From: Neorhizobium galegae
Lineage (GTDB): Bacteria; Pseudomonadota; Alphaproteobacteria; Rhizobiales; Rhizobiaceae
Reading direction: 5' to 3'
DNA length: 64,000 bases
Assembly: GCF_017877055.1 (NCBI RefSeq)
Contig: NZ_JAGIPG010000001.1
Coordinates: forward strand, 310,001 to 374,000
This document shows, piece by piece, positions 7,393 to 15,770 of this stretch. Numbering within the stretch: the stretch's first letter is position 1; each line of letters begins with the position of its first letter. The notes below the pieces were generated by a model. That model ran no database searches. It had not been told where the DNA came from and saw only the letters and a program-made list of their open reading frames with translations. The position numbers and the translations under genes were made by a program.

Positions 7393-9498
7393 TCATGGCA
7401 TCTTCCGCGGAATGATTAGCGCATCGAGAATGCGCACGCCCTCGCCATCGGGCAAGACCGCCACCGGGTTCAGATCGATCGCCTCTATATCGCCGCCGTA
7501 TCGGGCGGCAAAATCCGATACCTGGACCAAGAGTTCGGCGAGCGCCTTTCGATCCGCCTTCGGCGCACCGCGATAACCTTCCAGCAACGATGCCAGTCTT
7601 GTCTCGCCGATCATCGCTTCGGCGCGGGCGAGGTCGATGGGCAGGAGGTCGAAGGTGCTGTCCTTTACCAGTTCCACCAGCACGCCGCCGATGCCGACGA
7701 CGATGCCGAAACCGAAGGGTTCGTGGCGGACAAGGCCGACCAGTGCCTCGATGCCGCCCGTGACCATTTCCTGCACCGAGAGGCCGCGCAGCGCGGCGTC
7801 GGGAGCATAGGCGCGGGCGTTTGCCATGATCGCATCGAATGCGGCGCGGGCTTGCGCTTCCGACGCGATGCCGAGCTTTACGCCGCCCGCTTCGGTCTTG
7901 TGCAGGATATCGGGCGACTCGATCTTCATCACCACAGGAAAGCCGAGCTGCTTTGCAGCTTCGGCAGCCGCGTCGGCGCTGGTGACGAGCTGTTCCCTGG
8001 GAACCGGCAGTCCGTCCGCAGCGAGCAGTTGTTTGGCTTCGCGCTCGGTCAGAGCCCCTGCGGGGAGGTTCTTCTTTGTCGCCGCCACTTTGCCGGGCCA
8101 GGAGACGGCGTGGCTCCGGGTGATCAGGGTGCGAACGGCCGTCAGCGCGCTTTTCGTGCCGCGCAGTACCGGCACGTTCGAAAGCTTTGCCTCGAGATCC
8201 GGGTGATGGCCGGAGGAGAGGTTGCTCATGAACACGACCGGCACCTTGCCCGTTGCGGCATATTCGGAAACCGCTTCGGCGATACCGAGATATTCGGAGG
8301 CGCAGAAATCGTCTAGGCCAGCGGGTGCGTCCTGCGTTGCAACGATGAGGCCGATCGACGGATCGTCCGCGAGCGCGTGCAGGACGTCGCGATAGATCCC
8401 GCCGTCGGCGAAGACCACGCCGGTCGTATCGAGCGGGTTCTGGGGAGTGGCGAAGGGCGGCAGCAGCGCCTTTACCCGGGCAACCGTTTCAGGCTGCAGG
8501 TCGGGCAGCGAAAGGCCGACGTCGTCGGCGATATCGGAAACATGCGCCACCCCTCCGCCGGAGACGCCGACGATTGCGACGCCCGGTTTTACAGGCCGTT
8601 GCTTCAGGTTCAGGCAGAGCGTCGCCGTTTCCATGAAGCCGTCCATGTCGGGCACTTCGATAATGCCGACCCGGCGGAAGAAGGCACGGTAGGCGTCGTT
8701 GCTGCCGGCGAGTGAACCGGTATGGGCGGCGGTCGCCTGGGCGCCACGCTCGGAGCGGCCGGCGCGGAGGGCGATCACCGGCTTGTTGGCCGAATGCATT
8801 TTCTCCATCGCGGCGGCCAGTTTTTCCGGTTCGCGGATGGCCTCGATGACGATGCCGACGGCGCTGGTATCGTCATCCGTGGCGAGGAAATCGAGGTAGT
8901 TCGGAATGTCGGTCGCGGCGCTGTTGCCGGCGGAGACGATATGGCTGAGCCCGAATCTTCCGGTATTGCCGAGCGCGATGGCGCTGGCGCCGGAATGGGA
9001 GAGAATCGCGAAGCGGCCTTTTTCGAGATTGGTCGAGAGGCTGGAGGAATAGAGTGCGGCACCCGAGCCGAGATTGAAGAGGCCGAGGCAGTTCGGGCCG
9101 CAGATCGCCATGCCGTAGCGCTCGGCGATTTCCACCAGTTGCCGCTGCCGCCCGCGGCCGGCTTCGTCCAGTTCGGCGAAACCGGAGGCCAGCACGACCG
9201 CCGCCTTGACGCCGGTGCTTCCGGCCTCTTCAAGGGCCGCGATCACCTTGTCGGCGGCAATGCCGATCACCGCGACATCGGGTACATCGGTCAGTGCCGA
9301 GAGGGAGGGCGAGGCGGGAAGTCCGAAGATCGTCCCGGCCTTCGGATGCACCGGAATGATCTGCCCCTGATAGCCGAAGCGCATCAGGTTCTTCATCACG
9401 TAGCTGGAGGAGGCGTCGGCGCGCTCGGTGGCGCCGACGACTGCAATGGAGCGCGGCGCCATGAGGGCCTGCATCGCCTCAGGCGTGTTGGCCGTCAT
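7393..9498 (-). CDS. ADP-forming acyl-CoA synthetase (fused alpha-beta, ATP-grasp)
   Basis: A 701-residue enzyme of the NDP-forming acyl-CoA synthetase family, interconverting acyl-CoA + ADP + phosphate with acid + ATP + CoA. The N-terminal half has the CoA-binding Rossmann fold (SIAVVGATERAD) and ligase-CoA domains with the phospho-histidine loop AAHTGSLAGS (His near residue 259). The C-terminal third is an ATP-grasp domain (GFPVVMKIESPDILHKTEAG). I prefer the ATG at 9498 over a GTG at 9537 because the latter would overlap the upstream hydratase. It is the last gene of a four-gene minus-strand operon with a crotonase and pseudouridine genes. The acyl substrate is unknown; acetyl, 3-hydroxypropionyl and aryl-acetyl groups are all possible. 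Confidence 0.85.
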   Translation of the reverse strand: MTANTPEAMQALMAPRSIAVVGATERADASSSYVMKNLMRFGYQGQIIPVHPKAGTIFGLPASPSLSALTDVPDVAVIGIAADKVIAALEEAGSTGVKAAVVLASGFAELDEAGRGRQRQLVEIAERYGMAICGPNCLGLFNLGSGAALYSSSLSTNLEKGRFAILSHSGASAIALGNTGRFGLSHIVSAGNSAATDIPNYLDFLATDDDTSAVGIVIEAIREPEKLAAAMEKMHSANKPVIALRAGRSERGAQATAAHTGSLAGSNDAYRAFFRRVGIIEVPDMDGFMETATLCLNLKQRPVKPGVAIVGVSGGGVAHVSDIADDVGLSLPDLQPETVARVKALLPPFATPQNPLDTTGVVFADGGIYRDVLHALADDPSIGLIVATQDAPAGLDDFCASEYLGIAEAVSEYAATGKVPVVFMSNLSSGHHPDLEAKLSNVPVLRGTKSALTAVRTLITRSHAVSWPGKVAATKKNLPAGALTEREAKQLLAADGLPVPREQLVTSADAAAEAAKQLGFPVVMKIESPDILHKTEAGGVKLGIASEAQARAAFDAIMANARAYAPDAALRGLSVQEMVTGGIEALVGLVRHEPFGFGIVVGIGGVLVELVKDSTFDLLPIDLARAEAMIGETRLASLLEGYRGAPKADRKALAELLVQVSDFAARYGGDIEAIDLNPVAVLPDGEGVRILDALIIPRKMP

Positions 9499-9508
9499 GG
9501 CCGGGGCC

Positions 9509-10318
9509 TCAGTCGAGGCCCTTGAAGGGATCGTCACGGAAGGCGAGATATTCCTTCAGCGACATTTTTGCGAGGTTCGCCATCCATTCGCGGCCCTGCC
9601 TGGTCACGTGGAGGGCGGCGATCGCCTCGATATTGTACTGGAAAGACGGCATGAGACCCGCAACCATTTGCTGGTTGTTGATCGAGGCCTTGGTGTATTT
9701 CAGCGCCGGAACCGGCATGCGGGCAAGCTTGCGGGCGAGGTTCTCGGTCTTTTCCTTGAGCTGGTCGGCAGGCACGATCTTGTTGATCAGGTGCATGCGG
9801 AGCGCCTCCTCGGCATCCACCATGTCGCCGGTGAACATCAGCCAGCGCACGTCGCGGGTGGCGAGCAGCCAGGGCATCATCAGCGCCGGGGGGCCGGAAT
9901 TGTGGCGTACTTCCGGTTCGCCGAACTTGGCGTTGTCGGCGGCGATCGCCAGATCGCAGCACATCATCAGTTCGAGCGCGCCGGCAAGAGCGTAACCGTT
10001 GACCGAGGCGATGACCGGGATCGGGGCGCGCCAGATATTGAGCAGTGCCTCGGCATTTTCCGTCATGTCCACGCGCCAGAAGTCGATATCGACGTCGAAA
10101 TCGTCGCCTTGCAGGTCGTAGCCGGAGGAGAAGGCGCGGCCCGCGCCGGTGATGACGAGGGCGTTGACGTCCGGGTCTGCGACGGCAGCTGCGACAGCTG
10201 CGTCAATCTCGCGGATCACCGTCTTGTTCATCGCATTCATCTTGTCGGGGCGATTGATGGTGATCGTCGCGAACTTGTCAGTCAAATCCTTCTCGTAAAG
10301 GATCGTCTCGTAGCTCAT
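9509..10318 (-). CDS. Enoyl-CoA hydratase/isomerase (crotonase) family protein
   Basis: A 269-residue crotonase. The CoA-binding/oxyanion region is seen in GAGRAFSSGYDL and VIASVNGYALAGALELMMCC, and one catalytic acid lies in GEPEVRHNSGP. Start ATG 10318 is preceded by AAGGGG at a good distance. It lies between psuG (22 bases upstream) and the acyl-CoA synthetase (10 bases downstream), so a CoA ligation step and a hydration/dehydration or lyase step are expressed together. Crotonases have varied chemistry, so the substrate cannot be assigned; a 3-hydroxyacyl-CoA dehydratase role fits the context. Confidence 0.85.
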   Translation of the reverse strand: MSYETILYEKDLTDKFATITINRPDKMNAMNKTVIREIDAAVAAAVADPDVNALVITGAGRAFSSGYDLQGDDFDVDIDFWRVDMTENAEALLNIWRAPIPVIASVNGYALAGALELMMCCDLAIAADNAKFGEPEVRHNSGPPALMMPWLLATRDVRWLMFTGDMVDAEEALRMHLINKIVPADQLKEKTENLARKLARMPVPALKYTKASINNQQMVAGLMPSFQYNIEAIAALHVTRQGREWMANLAKMSLKEYLAFRDDPFKGLD

Positions 10319-10340
10319 GGCAGTTCCCCTTGTTCTTGAA

Positions 10341-11270
10341 CTATTTGCCGGCCTTCTTCAGCGCCGCGTAGGCGACGGCCATCTTCGCGGCCAGCCGCGC
10401 ATTGTTTTTCACCAGTTCGATATTGGCCTTGAGGCTCTCGCCCTTCGACAGTTCGTTGATGCGGGCGAGCAGGAAAGGCGTCAGTTCCTTGCGGCCGATG
10501 CCGCGCTCGTCCGCCTCGCGCACCGCGTCATTGATCGTGCCGTCGATGAATTCCGGCGTCAGCGCGGCGGCTTCCGGGATCGGGTTGGCGATCATAAGGC
10601 CGGTGCCGGTGCCGAGCTGGTGGTGCAGGTACATGGCCCTGGCGATCTCCTCCGGCGTGTCGAGCCGGTGGTCGGCCTTGAAGCCGCTTTTACGGGTAAA
10701 AAAGGCCGGGAAATCGTCGGTGCCATAAGCGATCACCGGCACGCGCTGGGTTTCGAGATATTCCAGCGTCTTGGCGATATCGAGGATGGATTTCACGCCG
10801 GCACAGACGACGGCGGTTTTCGTGCGGCCGAGTTCGGTCAGATCGGCGGAGATGTCGAATGTCTGTTCGGCGCCGCGATGCACGCCGCCGACGCCGCCGG
10901 TCGCAAAGATATCGATTCCGGCGAGATCGGCCATCAGCATGGTGGCGGAAACCGTGGTACCGGCCGACTGGCCGCGCACCATGGCGACGGCGAGGTCGCG
11001 GCCGGAGGCTTTTACGACGCCCTTCGCCTGGGCCAGTTCCTCCAGTTCGCTGTGTTCGAGGCCGACGCGCAGCTCGCCGTTGACGACAGCGATGGTGGCC
11101 GGGATCGCGCCGTTCTCGCGGATCACCGCCTCGACGCCCAGTGCGGTTTCGAGATTGGCCGGGTACGGCATGCCATGGGTGATGATGGTCGATTCCAGCG
11201 CCACGACCGGGCCGCCGGCGGCAATGGTTTCGGCCACTTCGCGGCTCAGCTTCGGTTTGATGAGGGCCAT
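10341..11270 (-). CDS. psuG: Pseudouridine-5'-phosphate glycosidase
   Basis: A 309-residue enzyme that cleaves the C-glycosidic bond of pseudouridine 5'-phosphate to uracil and ribose 5-phosphate, a manganese-dependent reaction. Family signatures are VVALESTIITHGMPYP near the N-terminus, the AVVCAGVKSILDI segment, and TGLMIANPIPEAAAL toward the C-terminus; length is normal. ATG 11270 has AAGGA 9 bases upstream. It is directly downstream of a PfkB-type kinase gene, which fits the kinase-then-glycosidase order of pseudouridine breakdown known from E. coli psuK/psuG. Confidence 0.93.
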   Translation of the reverse strand: MALIKPKLSREVAETIAAGGPVVALESTIITHGMPYPANLETALGVEAVIRENGAIPATIAVVNGELRVGLEHSELEELAQAKGVVKASGRDLAVAMVRGQSAGTTVSATMLMADLAGIDIFATGGVGGVHRGAEQTFDISADLTELGRTKTAVVCAGVKSILDIAKTLEYLETQRVPVIAYGTDDFPAFFTRKSGFKADHRLDTPEEIARAMYLHHQLGTGTGLMIANPIPEAAALTPEFIDGTINDAVREADERGIGRKELTPFLLARINELSKGESLKANIELVKNNARLAAKMAVAYAALKKAGK

Positions 11271-11306
11271 TTCGGTATTCCTTAGATCGTTTCGAGCGGC
11301 CGGAAA

Positions 11307-12416
11307 TTAGCCAGCCAGTCGGTGCATATTGGCTTCCAGGAAGCGTTCGGACAATTCCGTATGGACGCTCGCGGTGCTTTCCGTCGTCAGCGTGCCGAGC
11401 AGCGCGCCGGTGCGGGCCGCGTGATAGGTATCTTCGCCGTGCAGGATGCGGTGCAGCGTGCCGGCGATCATCGCGTCACCGGCACCGGTGATATCGACCG
11501 GCCGGGCATGTACGGCCGGGAAGGTTCTGGCGCCTTCGGTGCCGGCCACCGCAATGCCGCGTGGACCCATGGTGACGACCGCCTCGCGCGCACCGGCGGC
11601 CTGCAGGGCAAGTGCCGCCTCTTTAGCGTCGTCGATCGTTTCATGCGCCTTGCGTCCGAGGACCGCGTTCGCCTCGTCGATGTTCATGAACAGGAGGTCG
11701 ATGCCGGTGAGATCCCTTGGCAGGCGCGCGGCCTTGGGCGTCGAGACCGCGTCAATCGCCAGCCGGAAGCGGGCGCCCTGGCGTTTGGCGATCAGAGCGG
11801 AAAGCGTTTCGGCCGGCAGGTTGCAGTCGGAAAATACCCAGCTTGCGGCGGCGAGATGCGGCCAGATGCGCTCGATATGGCTCGGCAGCAGCAGGTCGAA
11901 AATGCTCATGTCGGCAATGCCCAGCACAAGGTCGCCCTTGGTATCGAGTATGGCGGCATATTCCGCCGTCGGGCGTTCGGTAGTGGTGATGATCTGGCTG
12001 ACATCGATGCCGCGGTCGCGCATGTGCTTCAGTACCGCCCGCCCGCCTTCGTCGTCGCCGACGATCGATACGAAACTGGTCGTGGTGCCGAGAAGAGCGA
12101 GATTTTCCGCCACGTTGCGGGCAACGCCGCCGAGGCTGCGGACGCCATCGACCGGGTTCGAGGTTTCGAAGACCAGATCCTGCTTGGCGCGGTACTTGCG
12201 GTCCAGCACGGCGCCGCCGATGCAGACGGCGCGGGTTTCGGCCGGCATCACATAACCGCGGCCGAGGATATAGCCCTTCTGCATCAACTGCACGATGTGG
12301 GCGGCGACCGTCGAGCGCGCCAGCCCGAGCATGCTGGCAATCTCCTGCTGGCCCGCGAACGGGTTGTCCTTGATGATTGCCAGGACGGCCGCTTCCTGTG
12401 GCGCAAGGTCATCCAT
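11307..12416 (-). CDS. PfkB family kinase with N-terminal winged helix (pseudouridine kinase-like)
   Basis: A 369-residue two-domain protein. Residues 1-60 form an AsnC/MarR-like helix-turn-helix (GQQEIASMLGLARSTVAAHI). The rest is a PfkB ribokinase-fold sugar/nucleoside kinase, with GGVARNVAENLALLG substrate-binding residues and the catalytic anion-hole motif DITGAGDAMIAG near residue 310. E. coli YeiI has the same architecture. The psuG gene next door suggests that it phosphorylates pseudouridine. The ATG at 12416 is chosen with AAGGACG upstream; a TTG 66 bases earlier is less likely. The HTH suggests that it may also bind DNA, perhaps the inverted repeat 64 bases upstream. Confidence 0.87.
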   Translation of the reverse strand: MDDLAPQEAAVLAIIKDNPFAGQQEIASMLGLARSTVAAHIVQLMQKGYILGRGYVMPAETRAVCIGGAVLDRKYRAKQDLVFETSNPVDGVRSLGGVARNVAENLALLGTTTSFVSIVGDDEGGRAVLKHMRDRGIDVSQIITTTERPTAEYAAILDTKGDLVLGIADMSIFDLLLPSHIERIWPHLAAASWVFSDCNLPAETLSALIAKRQGARFRLAIDAVSTPKAARLPRDLTGIDLLFMNIDEANAVLGRKAHETIDDAKEAALALQAAGAREAVVTMGPRGIAVAGTEGARTFPAVHARPVDITGAGDAMIAGTLHRILHGEDTYHAARTGALLGTLTTESTASVHTELSERFLEANMHRLAG

Positions 12417-12480
12417 GTTCAGTCGATCGTCCTTGGGTCGGGAACCGCGTTGCAACTTCGTTAATTTTGATATGGACAAC

Positions 12481-12506
12481 AACAGATGTTTTTGTCAACA
12501 TCTGTT
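12481..12506. promoter_or_regulatory. Perfect 10-bp inverted repeat, candidate operator between divergent operons
   Basis: AACAGATGTT at 12481-12490 and AACATCTGTT at 12497-12506 are exact reverse complements separated by TTTGTC. A further half-site, CAGATGT, follows at 12510-12516. The repeat sits in the 116-base gap between the HTH-kinase fusion and the oxygenase gene, and lies just 5' of the oxygenase ribosome-binding site. A dimeric repressor bound here would cover both promoters. Confidence 0.65.
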
Positions 12507-12532
12507 TGTCAGATGTGAATTGGAGGAAGGCC

Positions 12533-13507
12533 GTGCCCGTTTCTAGTGCCAATCCCGCGTCATCCCATGGTGCCGTACCCGGCATTCCGGTGATCGATGT
12601 CGGCCCCTTCATCCGCAACGAGGCAGGTGCTGCCGCGGTTGTGAAGACGATTGAAACGGCCTGTCGCGATACTGGCTTCTTCCTCGTTACCGGTCACGGC
12701 GTTTCGCCCCAGGCGACATCGAGGCTCTACAATCTCGCCCGCGCCTTCTTCGATTACCCGCAGGACTGGAAGAAGACGCAAGGGCGCGGTACTGGCATTC
12801 TCGGTGGCGTTTCCTTTTCGCCGATTGCCGAGGAGGCGCTTGCCGCGACGCTTGGGCTCAAGACGCCCGGCGACTACAAGGAAAGCCTGAACTTCGGCCA
12901 GAACCTTCCCGGCGACACCTGGCCGGACTGGCCGGACGGTCTGGAACAGGCATTCCGAGATTATTTCAAGGAAATGGAAATTCTCGCCAAGCATATGCGC
13001 CGCATCTTCTGCCAGGCGATTGGGCTGGATCAGGATTATTTCGAGCCCTCCTTCGAAAACCATCTCTCGGCGCTGCGGGTCATCAACTATCCCGAACAGG
13101 ACGAATCGCCGCTGCCGGGCCAGATGCGCGCCGGCGTGCATACCGATTACGGCTTCATGACCATCCTGCGCTCGGAGGCTTCGGCCGGCGGGTTGCAGGT
13201 GCGGAACCGCAACGGCGACTGGCTGGACGCCCCGTCGATCGAGGGCGCCTACGTAATCAACATCGCCGACGCGTTCATGCGCTGGACGAATGACGAATGG
13301 GTCTCGACGCCGCACCGCGTCGCCAATCCGCCGACCGGTTTCAAGGGTACGGCACGCCGCCAGTCGATCCCGTTCTTCCTCAATCCGTCCAAGGATACGG
13401 TAATTGAGTGCTTGCCCCCCTTCGTAAAGGGTGGCGCCAAATATGAGCCGATCAGCTATGGCGAATATATCGACCTGAAGACGAAACAGGCTTTTTCGAA
13501 AGGCTGA
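12533..13507 (+). CDS. Isopenicillin-N-synthase-family Fe(II)/2-oxoglutarate-type oxygenase
   Basis: A 324-residue non-haem iron oxygenase. An N-terminal DIOX_N region (IPVIDVGPFI, then DTGFFLVTGHGV) precedes the double-stranded beta-helix core. The iron triad is visible as His203 and Asp205 in HTDYGF and His261 in STPHRVANP. Arg276 with Ser278 in RRQSIPFF is the usual 2-oxoglutarate-binding pair. The start is GTG 12533, with a strong GGAGG 6 bases upstream. It is divergent from the pseudouridine operon and 92 bases ahead of an importer operon, so it probably acts on what that importer brings in. It is not evidence for beta-lactam synthesis: this family is broad. Confidence 0.87.
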   Translation: MPVSSANPASSHGAVPGIPVIDVGPFIRNEAGAAAVVKTIETACRDTGFFLVTGHGVSPQATSRLYNLARAFFDYPQDWKKTQGRGTGILGGVSFSPIAEEALAATLGLKTPGDYKESLNFGQNLPGDTWPDWPDGLEQAFRDYFKEMEILAKHMRRIFCQAIGLDQDYFEPSFENHLSALRVINYPEQDESPLPGQMRAGVHTDYGFMTILRSEASAGGLQVRNRNGDWLDAPSIEGAYVINIADAFMRWTNDEWVSTPHRVANPPTGFKGTARRQSIPFFLNPSKDTVIECLPPFVKGGAKYEPISYGEYIDLKTKQAFSKG

Positions 13508-13599
13508 CCAATAACCGAACTCGTGCGCAGAAGCGGAACACCGCCTGCACCTATAGATCAAAGATCGCAGCATCAAGATCGCAACAAGGGGAACTGGAC

Positions 13600-14637
13600 A
13601 TGATGGATTTGACAAGGCGACAGACGCTTGCCGGGATGAGTGCACTCGCTGCGGCGGGCCTTTTCGGCCTTCCGGCGCGGGCTCAAGCAAAGACGCTGGT
13701 CGTGCCGACGCTCGGCGGCGTGTGGGAACAGTACTGGCGCTCGACCGTCGCTCCCGCCTTCACCAAGCAGACGGGTGCGGCGGTGACGCTCGACGTCGGC
13801 AACGGCCGCGTCTGGGGCGCCAACCTGCGGGCGGCGGGCACCGCCAAGCCACCCTATTCGATCGTGATGACCAACGAGGTCTTCGCCTCTGGCCTGCGCA
13901 AGGAAGGCTTTTTCGAAAAGCTCGACCTCACCAAGCTGCCGAACTACGCCGACCTTTATCCGCTTGCCAAGAAGACCGACGGTTGGGGCGCGATCGGCGC
14001 CGTTTCGCCGATCGGCATCGGTTACCGCACCGACCTGGTGAAGACCAAGCCGAAGTCCTGGAAGGACCTTTGGAACAATCCGGAGTTCAAGGGCAAGATC
14101 GGCCTCTACAACTTCGCCAACAGTGCCGGCAAGATGGAGCTGCTGCTGTTCTCGAAGATCTTCGGCAAGGACCAGTATGACGTCGATGCCGGTTTTGCAG
14201 CACTTCAGAAGCTTGGCTCGGTGATCCAGGTGGACTTCAACATGTCGACCGGCCTGGCTTCCGGCGAAATCGTCGTCGCACCTTTCGACTTCGGCGAAAT
14301 CGCTCGCCTGCGCCGCCAGGGCCTGCCGGTCGACTGTATCATCCCGGAGGAAGGGATGTTCATGTTCGACCAGACGATCAACATCCTCGCCAATGCCCCG
14401 GAGAAGGAACTGGCCTATCAATACGCCAACTTCCTGCTCTCGCCGGAAGTGCAGGGAATGATGATGAAGGAATTCTTCATCTCGCCGACCAATTCCAAGG
14501 TGGTCGTGCCGGCCGAGCTCAAGGTCGACGTGCCGGTTTCCGGTGCCGACATGGACAAGATCCTCACCTGGGACTGGGGCTTCGTCAACGAGAAGCAGGG
14601 CGAGCTCGCCGAACGCTGGGCGAAGACCGTCAAGTGA
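13600..14637 (+). CDS. ABC importer periplasmic binding protein, PotD/spermidine-putrescine type
   Basis: A 345-residue solute-binding protein. The first ~30 residues are a twin-arginine signal (TRRQTLAG, a hydrophobic alanine-rich stretch, then ARAQA), so it is probably exported folded. The mature part matches cluster-D extracellular binding proteins: IGIGYRTDLVKTKPKSW is the typical hinge segment. Potential ligands are polyamines or other small charged molecules. It leads the importer operon with the ATPase and two permeases downstream, separated from the ATPase by a strong stem-loop that may raise its expression relative to theirs. Confidence 0.9.
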   Translation: MMDLTRRQTLAGMSALAAAGLFGLPARAQAKTLVVPTLGGVWEQYWRSTVAPAFTKQTGAAVTLDVGNGRVWGANLRAAGTAKPPYSIVMTNEVFASGLRKEGFFEKLDLTKLPNYADLYPLAKKTDGWGAIGAVSPIGIGYRTDLVKTKPKSWKDLWNNPEFKGKIGLYNFANSAGKMELLLFSKIFGKDQYDVDAGFAALQKLGSVIQVDFNMSTGLASGEIVVAPFDFGEIARLRRQGLPVDCIIPEEGMFMFDQTINILANAPEKELAYQYANFLLSPEVQGMMMKEFFISPTNSKVVVPAELKVDVPVSGADMDKILTWDWGFVNEKQGELAERWAKTVK

Positions 14638-14650
14638 TTTCCCCAACTGC

Positions 14651-14690
14651 GATCATGGCCTGCCATGAGGGCAGGCCATGATCGGCTTTT
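14651..14690 (+). terminator. Stem-loop between binding-protein and ATPase genes (partial terminator)
   Basis: A perfect 14-bp stem: 14651-14664 pairs with 14670-14683 around an ATGAG loop, followed by GGCTTTTT. It is 14 bases after the binding-protein stop and 37 bases before the ATPase start. Such elements often stop part of the transcription or stabilise the upstream mRNA, so the binding protein is made in excess. Confidence 0.75.
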
Positions 14691-14726
14691 TCGGGGTCCG
14701 GCTCTTCAAATGGAAAGTGGAATTTC

Positions 14727-15770
14727 ATGACAGAGGTTAGCATCGAAAAGCTGACCAAGGACTATGGGCAGGGGCCTGCGGTCAACAGCATTTCGATCAA
14801 AATAGCGGAGGGCGAGTTCATCTCGCTGCTCGGGCCGTCCGGTTGCGGCAAGACGACGACGCTGAAGATGATCGCCGGTTTCGAGGATGCGACCGAAGGG
14901 GCGATCCGCTTCGACGGCCGTGATGTCGTGCATATGCCGGTCGAAAAGCGCGATATCGGCATGGTCTTCCAGAACTATGCGCTCTTCCCGCATATGACGG
15001 TCGAAAAGAACCTCGCCTTCGGGCTGGAAATGCGCAAGACGCCCAAGGACGAGATCCGCACCCGCATCGCCAAGGTGCTGGATATGGTGCAGCTCACCGG
15101 TTATTCGGAGCGTTATCCGCGCCAGCTTTCGGGCGGCCAGCAGCAGCGCGTGGCGCTTGCCAGGGCGCTTGTCATCGAGCCGAAGATCCTGCTGCTCGAC
15201 GAGCCGCTCGCCAATCTCGACGCCAAGCTGCGCGAGGAGATGCGCGTCTTCATCCGCGACCTGCAGCGCCGGGTCGGCATTACCACAGTCTACGTCACCC
15301 ACGACCAGGCCGAGGCAATGACCATGTCCGACCGGGTCGTGGTGATGTTCGGCGGCCGTATCGCCCAGATCGGCACGCCCTCGGACATCTACGAACGGCC
15401 CGCCAATCTGGAAGTGGCCGAATTCGTCGGACAGGTGAACATCATCCGCGGCAAGGTCGGCAACCGGGTCGTTTCCACGGCCTTCGGGGACGTGCCGGTC
15501 AGCGGAGATTTTGCCGACGGTGCCGAGCTGATGCTGGCCTTGCGTCCGGAAGCGGTCGAGCTTCTGCCGGTTAACTCAGGCGCCACAGGCGCGTCGGCCA
15601 AGGTTCTGTCCAGTTATTATTCGGGCAGTCTCGTCGATTACCGGCTGGAACTGGCAGGCGGGACCGTCGTCAACGTCCAGACCTTTCCGCGCACGCGGTT
15701 TGCCGATGGCGACGAGGTGCTCGTGCATGCGCCGGCCGATCGGTTCTGGCCGCTTGGAAGTGCGGCATGA
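14727..15770 (+). CDS. ABC importer ATP-binding protein, PotA type
   Basis: A 347-residue ATPase. Walker A is GPSGCGKTT at residues 36-44, the Q-loop is in MVFQNYALFPHMTV, the ABC signature is LSGGQQQRVALARAL near 134, Walker B with the D-loop is LLLDEPLANLDA, and the switch His is in VYVTHDQAEAMTM. The last ~100 residues are a TOBE regulatory domain. It powers import at the cytoplasmic face. The stop overlaps the next permease start by four bases (ATGA), so the two are translationally coupled. Confidence 0.93.
   Translation: MTEVSIEKLTKDYGQGPAVNSISIKIAEGEFISLLGPSGCGKTTTLKMIAGFEDATEGAIRFDGRDVVHMPVEKRDIGMVFQNYALFPHMTVEKNLAFGLEMRKTPKDEIRTRIAKVLDMVQLTGYSERYPRQLSGGQQQRVALARALVIEPKILLLDEPLANLDAKLREEMRVFIRDLQRRVGITTVYVTHDQAEAMTMSDRVVVMFGGRIAQIGTPSDIYERPANLEVAEFVGQVNIIRGKVGNRVVSTAFGDVPVSGDFADGAELMLALRPEAVELLPVNSGATGASAKVLSSYYSGSLVDYRLELAGGTVVNVQTFPRTRFADGDEVLVHAPADRFWPLGSAA

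Noticed and set aside
12533-13507. Beta-lactam biosynthesis gene
   Set aside because: The isopenicillin-N-synthase name is only the fold family; no NRPS or acyltransferase genes are present and the context is catabolic.
13561-13583. Direct repeat AAGATCGCA, twice, before the binding-protein start
   Set aside because: Nine bases and close to the ribosome-binding site; too short to separate from chance.
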